Source: Hortaea werneckii (taxonomy: Eukaryota; Ascomycota; Dothideomycetes; Mycosphaerellales; Teratosphaeriaceae). Taken from it: 64,000 nt of DNA. The first letter of the stretch is position 1. Each line of letters starts with the position of its first letter. This document shows positions 29,893-38,149 of the stretch, one piece after another. The notes beneath the pieces were generated by a model. That model searched no databases, had not been told where the DNA came from, and saw nothing but the letters and a program-made list of their open reading frames with translations. The DNA lies in contig JBAOKB010000046.1 of the NCBI GenBank assembly GCA_037044905.1, forward strand, positions 29,082 through 93,081, written 5' to 3'. The position numbers and the translations under genes are program-made.

Positions 29893-30294
29893 TGTTGCGA
29901 CCCTACGAAGTAGTGTCACGGGTTTAGAGCTCTTTGGAACAGATGTGTCAAGACAACTGGGTTGTGGGATAACTGATTGTGACAAGGCTGTTGGGTCTCT
30001 ACCTAACAGTCGGATTGCAACATGAGTTGAACACACGAACTCCTAATGAGAAACGTGCCTAGTTATATACATAAGAGATTCGTGTCTTCATGCATCTGAT
30101 CGCCTGGTCGCTCAGCGATCAGTCGCTCAGTGATCGCTCGGTCGCTCGTCGACCAGTCGACCACTTGCATATATGCAGTCAGTCGCCTGCCAAGGCAGCG
30201 CTCACTTGCATACTGGTCACGTGACCCTTGTCTCCTCTGGCCCCTACTGGCCAATCGCTTCGGGTCTGACCGTCTCGTGACCGTGCTCGTAACA
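29893..30294 (-). repeat. LTR5, shared by copies 3 and 4
   Basis: 402 bp in minus orientation, TGTTGCGACC to CTCGTAACA on the plus strand. It is the 5' LTR of copy 3 and 3' LTR of copy 4. Confidence 0.95.
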
Positions 30295-30391
30295 CCATCC
30301 CCCTTTCAGCCTAGCTTCGTCCCTGAAGCTTATGATGTCGCTGTCCCCCGCGTTCCTTTTGTAACAGTTTGTAGCAGTCTTTCTTCCTACG

Positions 30392-30904
30392 ATGTCTCTG
30401 CAACCAGAAACTTCTTCTTCCAAGAAAAGACGCTCGCGTCTGGCTGCCGAAATTGAAAGGAACGGTCGTCCTGTCTTCTTCCCGTGTGAACGTTGTTCTA
30501 CACACAACCATCTTTGCATCATCATGTCGAACTCAACCAACCTTCGGTGTTCCGAATGCGTCCGTCAAGGCAAGAAATGCGTCAACATGTCTTGGGAATC
30601 CTTAGACCGAACTCGGGAGGAGTACCAGCGCAAGGTGGATGAGGATGAAGAGTTGTTGGCTACCGTGATGGCTCGGTTAATGCGAAACAAGAAGATCCTT
30701 CGTCAAGCTGAAGGTCGGGCGGCTCGGAAAGCCGAATGCCTTGCGTCGGAAATGGATGCAGAGGGCGCGTTTGAGGCTGAAGAGAATTGTCCTGCGGCGG
30801 CTGCTACTGTGGGCCTTACTCCCCTGATGATGGAGACCCTGGGGAATATGGATCAATCCCTTTCCTTCTCCGGTGGTACTGGTGTAGCAACTTCGGGCAA
30901 TTAA
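30392..30904 (+). CDS. Antisense Zn2Cys6-spaced ORF, copy 4
   Basis: 170 codons, same translation as in the other copies. Confidence 0.65.
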   Translation: MSLQPETSSSKKRRSRLAAEIERNGRPVFFPCERCSTHNHLCIIMSNSTNLRCSECVRQGKKCVNMSWESLDRTREEYQRKVDEDEELLATVMARLMRNKKILRQAEGRAARKAECLASEMDAEGAFEAEENCPAAAATVGLTPLMMETLGNMDQSLSFSGGTGVATSGN

Positions 30905-33900
30905 GATTGGTAAGTGGTTCCCATGTATTTTCGTCGCTGGGGTATCCTTTCCACTTGATGAGGTATCGCTGACTATTCCTGTCGTAGTCTACGATCTTTT
31001 CGACTTCATACTCGTCGTCTTCTTGCTCCTGGTAGTGGAACGTGGTTTGCAGCGTGGCGCTGGGGTGTGCGGGTTCCAACAAGGATATGTGGAACACTGG
31101 ATGGATCTTTGCGTCCGGTGGAAGCTCGAGTCGGTAGCTGACTGTGCCCTTCTGTTCGGCAATCAAAAATGGTCCGACTTTGACGTGATCCAGTTTCTTC
31201 GTTCTTCGCTTTGTTTTCAGGTTCTTCGTCAGAAGATATACCTTATCCCCCTTCTTAAGTTGAGGTGCCGTTTTTGATTCTTTGAATCTCTGTTTCTGGA
31301 TTCGCTGTTGCGAATGTCGGATTGCATCTCGGGCTGTGGTGTGTGCCTTCTGCAATTCCTCTGCCATTATTATGGCTTTGTCGGCTTTTATTGATGTTCT
31401 CGGTTCCATGAACATGTTGGGTGCTTTTCCATAATTAAGGAAAAATGGCGATTCTCTCGTTGTCTCTGATGCGTTATTGTTTAACGCCAGTTGCGCCATT
31501 GGTAACAATGAAACCCAATTGTTTTGTGCGTAATTGACGTAGTGCCGTAAATATGCTTCGAGTGACTGATTTGTCCTTTCAGTCTGACCATCTGTCTCTG
31601 GGTGGAATGCTGTCGATAACTTGTGCTTGATTCCAATTTGTCCCATAAGAGATTTCCAGAAATTCGATGTGAACAGCTTATCTCTGTCTGTGATGAAGCT
31701 TTCTGGAATTCCATGATGTCTGATTAGCCTGTCCAGTACGAGGTATGCGAGTTCCATAGCTGCCATTGATTCCTTGCACGGTATGAAATGTGCATACTTG
31801 GTCAAGGTGTCTACCATGACAAGTATTGAATCGTAGACGACTCCTGTTGCGGGGTCCTTGGATGCCGGTAACTTCGTGATGAAGTCCATTGTGACTTCTC
31901 TCCATGGTGTATCCGAGGGTTCTCGGAACTGGAGATTGCCATATTTCGCATGTCGTGATGCCTTATTCTTCTGGCAACTGTCGCACTGTTTGATGTAGTC
32001 GGCAACCTTCTTCCGCATCTGTGGGAAGGTAAAGTTTCGTCTAATCAAATCTGTTGTTCTGGCTATTCCTGGGTGTCCTGTTGTTTGGCTATCATGGTGG
32101 TCTTTGATGCATTCGTGTTCCTTTGCTGGTGGAACCTGGTACTTCCCATGTTCGATGGGGAACTCTTCTTGTTCATCTCGTAGAACTCGGAGTATGTTGT
32201 TAAACTCTTGTGTATCTGTGGTAAGGCTTCCGTCCTTGTTGACTTTGAGCAATGTTTTCTTGTTCTGCTCCTTGCCTTCCATGTAGTCGCTTCTTCTGCT
32301 TAGCGCATCTGCGCGCCCATTGTCTTTTCCTGGTGTATACTGGATATCGAACTTGTATTGTCCGAGTAGCTCTGACCATCTACAATGTCGACGTGATAGA
32401 TCCTTGGTAGTTGTAAAGTATTGAAGGTTCTTGTGGTCGGTGTATATCGTCAGTCCTGTAGCTCCTTCGCAGTAAACTCTCCAGTGTCGCAATGCTGCAA
32501 CAATCGCTAACAGTTCTTTGTCGTAAATCTCGTAGTTCTGTTCCGCTGGCGTCATTTTCCTTGAGTAATACGCCACTGGGTGTCTTTTGCCATCATGTTC
32601 TTGAGTGATGCAAGCACCTATTGCTAAGTCGGATGCGTCGGTTTCGACTTGTACTGGTTTCTTCGTATCGAATAGCATGAGTGTTGGTGACTGTATACAT
32701 GCTTTCTTGAGTTGTTGGAATGCTTTCTGTTGTTTCTCCGTCCATACGAACTTGGTGTCCTTCTTCGTAAGACTCGTGAGTGGGATTGCAAGTTTGGAGT
32801 ATCCTTCAACAAACTTTCTGTTGTAGTTCGCGAGTCCCAGAAAGGCTTGGATTTCTGTGACGTTCTTCGGTGTTGGCCATTCCTTGATGGATTGTACTTT
32901 CTTTGGGTCCATCTTGATTCCAGTAGTATTGATGATGAATCCTAGGAATTCGATTTCCTTCTTGTAGAATTCACATTTCTCGGGTGCGGTCTTGAAGTCC
33001 ACTGTGCTAAGTCGTTCTAGCACTGCTTGTACGTCTTTGGTGTGTTGTTCTCGGCTTCCGCGGGTGAAGATTAAGATGTCATCGACATAGGCTATCGTTG
33101 TAATGTCGAGTAGGTCTCGTAACACATCGTTGACGAGTTGCTGACACGTCGCTGGGGCGTTCGTAAGTCCCATTGGCATGACTCGAAATTGATAGAGTCC
33201 ATAGCGCGTCCTGAAGGCTGTTTTCCATTCTTCTCCCTTAGCCATTCGTACGGCGTAGAATGCGTCTCGTAGATCAATCTTGGAATACCAGTTTGCTCCG
33301 GTAAGTCGATCTTGCATTTCTTCGATGTTAGGTAGTGGATATCGGTTCTTGACCGTGACTTCATTGAGTCGTCGATAGTCGATTACCATTCGCAGTTTTC
33401 CTCCTTTCTTTGGAACGAACATTGCTGGTGAAGCGGCTGGCGATTGAGATTTCTCTATCCATCCCTTGTCGCTCTTTTCTTTCAGCCATCGTCGTTGCTC
33501 TTCGAGCTCTTTTTCGGATAACCTGTATAGTGGCCCCCATGGTGGATCTTTGCCGGGCTGAAGTTGTATTCGGTGATCCCATGGTTGATGTCTAGGTAAG
33601 GCGGCTAATCCTTCCTCTTCCTGGAAGAGCGGTTTCCATTTCTTAAACTCTTCAGGGATCTCTGGAGGTGCGTTAGTTCTCCTTTTATCTCTCACCTCGT
33701 GACCTGGCTGGGCTGGCTCAGTGTCTGTGGAGACCATCTCCTTGCCGTTTTTGTCGGAGTATGTTATCGGTTGACGTTCTAATTCGCAGAACTGTCTTTC
33801 CTCATCTACCATCGCACGCTGTCGATGTATAGGGTGGATGTCGGTAGCGCAACCGCATCGCTCAAACTTGAGTACTCTTTTCCTCCAATCTATCAGAGGG

Positions 33901-34325
33901 TTGTGCTTTTCCAACCAAGGTGTCCCCATCACGATGTCGTGACTGGCCATGTCAACGATATCCAGGCTGACAGTCTCGTGGTGCTGTTGGATAGCTAGGA
34001 CTAGCGGCATTGTTTCGCTGTCCACTTCGGATAGGGATGATCCATCTGCGACCATCAACTCGTATCCGCCGTCTTTCTTTCGTCGGGTGGCGATCCCGTT
34101 TCGCTGGACAAAGCTGGTCGATATAAAGTTTCCGCTGGCTCCGGAATCGATCATAGCTTGTGTCGTATGTCCATTGACAATGCATTTGGTACGGAATACC
34201 GGTGCTGCTGATGCTGTGGGAGCTTCGATAATGTTTACTTCCTGGCGACTGCTCCTGTCGGCAGGGATCCTTCGTTTTTTGAATAGTATCCTGGCGAGTT
34301 GGCATCTTCGAGACAGACTTCCCAA
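30816..34325 (-). CDS. Pol of copy 4
   Basis: 1,169 codons, same translation as copy 3 pol, also with TTG at the first codon. All catalytic motifs are present. Confidence 0.95.
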   Translation of the reverse strand: MGSLSRRCQLARILFKKRRIPADRSSRQEVNIIEAPTASAAPVFRTKCIVNGHTTQAMIDSGASGNFISTSFVQRNGIATRRKKDGGYELMVADGSSLSEVDSETMPLVLAIQQHHETVSLDIVDMASHDIVMGTPWLEKHNPLIDWRKRVLKFERCGCATDIHPIHRQRAMVDEERQFCELERQPITYSDKNGKEMVSTDTEPAQPGHEVRDKRRTNAPPEIPEEFKKWKPLFQEEEGLAALPRHQPWDHRIQLQPGKDPPWGPLYRLSEKELEEQRRWLKEKSDKGWIEKSQSPAASPAMFVPKKGGKLRMVIDYRRLNEVTVKNRYPLPNIEEMQDRLTGANWYSKIDLRDAFYAVRMAKGEEWKTAFRTRYGLYQFRVMPMGLTNAPATCQQLVNDVLRDLLDITTIAYVDDILIFTRGSREQHTKDVQAVLERLSTVDFKTAPEKCEFYKKEIEFLGFIINTTGIKMDPKKVQSIKEWPTPKNVTEIQAFLGLANYNRKFVEGYSKLAIPLTSLTKKDTKFVWTEKQQKAFQQLKKACIQSPTLMLFDTKKPVQVETDASDLAIGACITQEHDGKRHPVAYYSRKMTPAEQNYEIYDKELLAIVAALRHWRVYCEGATGLTIYTDHKNLQYFTTTKDLSRRHCRWSELLGQYKFDIQYTPGKDNGRADALSRRSDYMEGKEQNKKTLLKVNKDGSLTTDTQEFNNILRVLRDEQEEFPIEHGKYQVPPAKEHECIKDHHDSQTTGHPGIARTTDLIRRNFTFPQMRKKVADYIKQCDSCQKNKASRHAKYGNLQFREPSDTPWREVTMDFITKLPASKDPATGVVYDSILVMVDTLTKYAHFIPCKESMAAMELAYLVLDRLIRHHGIPESFITDRDKLFTSNFWKSLMGQIGIKHKLSTAFHPETDGQTERTNQSLEAYLRHYVNYAQNNWVSLLPMAQLALNNNASETTRESPFFLNYGKAPNMFMEPRTSIKADKAIIMAEELQKAHTTARDAIRHSQQRIQKQRFKESKTAPQLKKGDKVYLLTKNLKTKRRTKKLDHVKVGPFLIAEQKGTVSYRLELPPDAKIHPVFHISLLEPAHPSATLQTTFHYQEQEDDEYEVEKIVDYDRNSQRYLIKWKGYPSDENTWEPLTNLNCPKLLHQYHRRRKGIDPYSPGSPSSGE

Positions 34326-36250
34326 TCAAGGGGTCCATGTCGTGGGCCTAGGATAACCTTTCCTTGTGTCATTGATACCTTGATTTGTCCTTTGACAGTG
34401 GCTTTGACGTGCCCTAGTATCATGTTTCTCCATATTGGTAGTTGCACTGGTGGTCCCATGGGCTTCAGTTCCCATTGTTTTGTGGACTCAGTCAATTTGT
34501 GCCGCATTGCCTCCAACGATATGAGGTCTTCTTGATAGGCTTCCTGGATTCGGTGTAATTCATGTAGTCGTGCCTTAACGATCTGGATTCGTTCTCTAAC
34601 ACTTCTGGGAATATGGATTCCATCGGGTGTGCCATAACTTCCATCGGATTGGAATGTACTTCCAATTGGTGGTCGTTCTTGCACGTGTGCTGCGGCGTCG
34701 TAGTCGACGTTGACAAGTCGGTAATTCCAGAACATTGCTCTAATTCGGTTGAGCATGTTGTCGAATTCGATTGGGTGCAGTCGTCGTTTCCCTTGGATCT
34801 GTGGGAATACGGTTTCAAATTGGTTCGCGATGAAGAGGATCATTCTCCGAGCTGGTCCTGCTCCTGAGACTTCGAAATGATATAGTTCGAGGTCGTCGGG
34901 TTCATCGTCGTCGGTATATTCTTCTTCAGATGAATCGTTATCCGTCGTGGCGACTGTTTGGGCGATCATTTGTAGTTGTTCCAGGTTTGGTCCCGTTAGT
35001 TCTGGTTCGGTATCGTTGTTTGGTGGAGATTCTTCTTCTCCCAGCAGTTCTTCTTCCTGCTCGGGGGGTGTATTTTCTTGCAGAGTTGCGTCCTCCCAAT
35101 TGAATGGTGGTGGAGACCTTCCTCTCCGGGAATTTCCTAAGTCTCTCATCTGCTGTAGCGGCTGGCCTCGTACCATCGCGTTAAATTCCATCCTAGCCTT
35201 ACGTGGCTTCTTGGGATAGTGACCACTTGCTAGCTTGTCTGAGTCATGGGTTTTACAGTAGTCGTCGTAACAACCCGTCCAATGCATAGCCTTATGGTCT
35301 GGTTCCGTCTTCGGTTCCTTAACGAGTTTTGATACATCGTAGGCGCCTCGTCCATCGTTTGCTTCGTTGATGGGTTCCTTCACTAGCATCATGTTGAGCT
35401 GCTCCTGCGGTCGCACCTTTCGTCCGCGGCAGTCTCGTGCGTAATGCCCTATCTTGTGGCAGTTGTAGCACTCCGGTCCTTCTCGTTTCTTTCCTCTGTT
35501 GTTGTTCCCTTGGAACTTCCCTTTTCCCTTGGCTCCTCGCATGCCTTTTCCTTTTGGCTTGCGCTGGATAATATCCAATTCCATGGCGTCCGGATCGCGA
35601 CGAGACCCTCCAGTCCAGCTGGTAGAGTTGTAGCCAGATCGTCCGCGATACTGTCCATTATGGCGTTTTTCCATCTTCCTCTCGTAGAGCCTATCGTCAA
35701 TTTCGATAGCATCCTGAATCATCAGTTCGAGAGTGTCGTGAGATGCACCTGAGCGCATGAGTTCATCCTTGACGTCGTCCTTGAGTCCAGTGTAATACAT
35801 AGTGAGTAAGGCTTGGTCATCCCACCCAGTTTTGCCTGAATACTCCCTGAACTTGGCGGTGTATTGCGAAGTAGACGTCTTCTGTTTCAAGTGTTGGATA
35901 ACTCGGATGGCGACTTGTTTTTCGTTACTCAACCCATAAATATTTCGAATGGCTTTGACATAATTGTCCCAGCTGTTGAAGATTCCTTCGGTGTCGATGT
36001 TCTGGTGCAAGACTTCGTGCAACCTAGGTCGAATCCATTGTTGGACTTGTCCCCTAAGGTAAGAGGATGCAAGTAAGGTCTTCTTGGGATCCTGGGTGAT
36101 GTTTTCGAAACGAAAGTAAAGTGCCATTTGGTTGAGCCAATCGTCGAGCTTCGATCGATCGCCATAGTAATAGTCCGGTCTGGCGACTTTGATATTGTTG
36201 TCGTGGGTACGCTGCTGAACGCTGGTGTCTCGGTTCTCGGATGGAGCCAT
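34235..36250 (-). CDS. Gag of copy 4
   Basis: 671 residues, same translation as copy 3 gag. Confidence 0.92.
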   Translation of the reverse strand: MAPSENRDTSVQQRTHDNNIKVARPDYYYGDRSKLDDWLNQMALYFRFENITQDPKKTLLASSYLRGQVQQWIRPRLHEVLHQNIDTEGIFNSWDNYVKAIRNIYGLSNEKQVAIRVIQHLKQKTSTSQYTAKFREYSGKTGWDDQALLTMYYTGLKDDVKDELMRSGASHDTLELMIQDAIEIDDRLYERKMEKRHNGQYRGRSGYNSTSWTGGSRRDPDAMELDIIQRKPKGKGMRGAKGKGKFQGNNNRGKKREGPECYNCHKIGHYARDCRGRKVRPQEQLNMMLVKEPINEANDGRGAYDVSKLVKEPKTEPDHKAMHWTGCYDDYCKTHDSDKLASGHYPKKPRKARMEFNAMVRGQPLQQMRDLGNSRRGRSPPPFNWEDATLQENTPPEQEEELLGEEESPPNNDTEPELTGPNLEQLQMIAQTVATTDNDSSEEEYTDDDEPDDLELYHFEVSGAGPARRMILFIANQFETVFPQIQGKRRLHPIEFDNMLNRIRAMFWNYRLVNVDYDAAAHVQERPPIGSTFQSDGSYGTPDGIHIPRSVRERIQIVKARLHELHRIQEAYQEDLISLEAMRHKLTESTKQWELKPMGPPVQLPIWRNMILGHVKATVKGQIKVSMTQGKVILGPRHGPLDWEVCLEDANSPGYYSKNEGSLPTGAVARK
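34241..34280 (-). promoter_or_regulatory. Programmed -1 frameshift signal, copy 4
   Basis: Same heptamer, 8-base spacer and stem-loop as the other copies, on the minus strand. Confidence 0.8.
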
Positions 36251-36289
36251 TGTTGTCTGAGGTACAAAGTTCCTTGAGGGTGTTCAAAG

Positions 36290-36691
36290 TGTTGCGACCC
36301 TACGAAGTAGTGTCACGGGTTTAGAGCTCTTTGGAACAGATGTGTCAAGACAACTGGGTTGTGGGATAACTGATTGTGACAAGGCTGTTGGGTCTCTACC
36401 TAACAGTCGGATTGCAACATGAGTTGAACACACGAACTCCTAATGAGAAACGTGCCTAGTTATATACATAAGAGATTCGTGTCTTCATGCATCTGATCGC
36501 CTGGTCGCTCAGCGATCAGTCGCTCAGTGATCGCTCGGTCGCTCGTCGACCAGTCGACCACTTGCATATATGCAGTCAGTCGCCTGCCAAGGCAGCGCTC
36601 ACTTGCATACTGGTCACGTGACCCTTGTCTCCTCTGGCCCCTACTGGCCAATCGCTTCGGGTCTGACCGTCTCGTGACCGTGCTCGTAACA
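36290..36691 (-). repeat. LTR6
   Basis: 402 bp in minus orientation, complete. It is the 5' LTR of copy 4, followed directly by CTCTA and the plus-oriented LTR tail. Confidence 0.95.
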
Positions 36692-36728
36692 CTCTAAACC
36701 CGTGACACTACTTCGTAGGGTCGCAACA
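36692..36728 (+). repeat. 37-bp plus-oriented LTR tail (remnant of the outer 3' LTR)
   Basis: Equals the last 37 bases of the LTR, starting CTCTAAACCC and ending CGCAACA. Its first five bases repeat 23491..23495, a 5-bp target duplication. It is followed by CTAAA, the outer duplication. It marks where a minus-strand element entered the outer element's 3' LTR. Confidence 0.9.
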
Positions 36729-36733
36729 CTAAA
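36729..36733. repeat. 5-bp target-site duplication of the outer gypsy insertion, right copy
   Basis: CTAAA, partner of 10327..10331. Confidence 0.85.
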
Positions 36734-37575
36734 CCTTAATCTAGTCGAATGTATTATAGTTCGTTACTATGCTTAGAACTAGAGCCTATGCCGCTAGCCT
36801 TAGAATCTAAACTAGATCTATAAGAATACTATTTAGTACGTTTAGTATAAACAATTTGTTAGGAATAAAACTAATATTTTATAATACTAAGTTCTAGCGC
36901 GGTAATATCTTAAGCGTTCCGAAGTATATCTCTTACTACGTCTCTAACGCCCCGATACTATTTGGTTTAAATAGTAGGGATATTTCTATTAGTAATAATT
37001 TAGACGAGCTACTCCCCTATAACTATCTCTTCGAGTATATAATAGTAAAGGCGTAGGTAGTAGGGATAGGAAGCTAGGCTTATTATTAAATACATAACTA
37101 GAATATTATAGTACGTTTAAAACAATTTGTTTATAACGAATGTATTAATAAATCTTATAGAAGATATCCGAAGATAAGTATAAGGCCTTTATTAGGCTTT
37201 TCGAGTATATCTTTAGCGTTAGTAATATAACCTAAGCTATTTTAACCTCTTATTAAACTATAATTACGACTCTTTAAGGTTAAATAGGTATTATTAGGCT
37301 AGTCGGTCCTACTAACTAGCCGAACTATTACTAAAAAGGAGGGGTTTTAATTTATTTAAGATAAAGAGAGGTTTTATTTAAGGCATTTATTTAAAACGAG
37401 GGGAGGACATTATAGTATATAGGCTCTATTATAAATAGAGTATTATAGGCTTTAGCGTAGAAGACCTAGACTAGATAGATACTTAAAATATTTTATATAT
37501 AATTATTTCTTTTCTATATATTATATACGAATTAGCTTTATTATAAACGAATCTATCTCCGAATTAAGCTATAAG
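36734..37575. other. AT-rich RIP-degraded interior of the DNA transposon, right part
   Basis: Same composition as 7303..10326, poor in CA and TG and rich in TA. No frame or RNA gene is recognisable. Confidence 0.8.
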
Positions 37576-37642
37576 CGGTACGATACGCTATATAGGGAGG
37601 GGGTAATTATAGTAAAATAAGGGGGTGTCCCTACAGTTTCTC
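37576..37642 (-). repeat. Right terminal inverted repeat of the DNA transposon
   Basis: Reverse complement begins GAGAAACTGTAGGGACACCC, matching the left end with transitions only. Confidence 0.85.
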
Positions 37643-37651
37643 CGCCTACAC
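37643..37651. repeat. 9-bp target-site duplication, right copy
   Basis: CGCCTACAC, partner of 7227..7235. Confidence 0.88.
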
Positions 37652-38149
37652 GGGCATCGAAGTTCTTAGGCTCCGTCTACCCGGATAGTGTCATGTCGCA
37701 ATGCCACGCTTACGATGGAGATGATGGGGCGGTATGAATATACACTGAATGTGTAGTACTCCTAGCGATAGTTGTCGATAAGTCGGCCTGGCACTTCAGC
37801 TGGGTCTGTATCAACTTCGCTAGGTCTTGCTGAATGCGAAACACTCACAGGAACAAGCTGGCAGGCTTGCAGTGCGATCGCGATCCTATCTGATGTTCCA
37901 GTGACGCCACAACGCTCGTGAAGCTCCAGACCGCAGCTGGTGTCTGTACGATCCTGCTTCCGTCTGCCTCTGAGCAGCACCCACTCCGCGTGACAGCCTG
38001 CGCTCTCGCCACACCCTGCAGATCTCTTCGGGGACATTTGTGAAGCCGACCGGCCCAGTCCAGCCAGTCTGGTAATCGCATGCGCGTGACAAACGCGTGA
38101 CCGCTCTGGGAAACGCCCCTCCATATCTCATCCTTCCAAGGTCGCGAAT
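37652..38149 (+). promoter_or_regulatory. Upstream region of prp24
   Basis: 498 bases of normal composition between the transposon and the prp24 start. Before the insertion this joined directly to the mrpl22 promoter, giving a shared divergent promoter of about 640 bases. No distinct motif was identified. Confidence 0.45.

Larger units (their letters stand above)
23528..30294 (-). mobile_element. Chromovirus copy 3 (minus strand)
   Basis: Inverted counterpart of copies 1 and 2: 5' LTR5, gag 27838..29853, pol 24419..27928, antisense ORF 23995..24507, truncated 3' LTR4. It carries the minus-arm variants (gag V114A and E642D, pol R8C and V131I). Confidence 0.92.
29893..36691 (-). mobile_element. 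Chromovirus copy 4 (minus strand)
   Basis: Copy 3 shifted by exactly 6,397 bases, with the same translated frames. It is bounded by LTR5 and LTR6. Confidence 0.93.
10332..36728. mobile_element. Nested, palindromic block of four chromovirus (Ty3/gypsy) copies
   Basis: Order: LTR1(+), copy 1, LTR2(+), copy 2, LTR3(+), truncated LTR4(-), copy 3, LTR5(-), copy 4, LTR6(-), 37-bp LTR tail (+). Left arm 10332..23495 and right arm 23528..36691 are inverted repeats of 13,164 bp around a 32-bp centre, 23496..23527. The plus-strand pair show no difference from each other in any translated frame, nor do the minus-strand pair. The two pairs differ at five or more positions (plus-copy coordinates 11113, 12698, 12719, 13087, 13088). 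All main frames are open. The tail at 36692 plus CTCTA at 23491..23495 and 36692..36696 shows that a minus-strand element entered the outer element's 3' LTR. Confidence 0.88.
7236..37642. mobile_element. RIP-degraded Mutator-like DNA transposon, split by a retrotransposon block
   Basis: The element is defined by 67-bp terminal inverted repeats (7236..7302 and 37576..37642) and the 9-bp duplication CGCCTACAC. Removing the nested block (10332..36728, with one CTAAA) leaves about 4.0 kb of original element. That sequence is very AT-rich: in 7441..7560 I find no CA, two TG and roughly two dozen TA dinucleotides, while CG is still present. This is the pattern expected when RIP converts CA to TA. 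No transposase frame survives. The superfamily call (MULE, like fungal Hop) rests on the 9-bp duplication and long terminal repeats only. It sits between the divergent genes mrpl22 and prp24. Confidence 0.75.

Noticed and set aside
7236..37642. Starship-type giant element or viral integration
   Set aside because: The ends, 9-bp duplication and nested LTR structure account for the whole block; there is no tyrosine-recombinase captain gene and no cargo beyond the gypsy copies.
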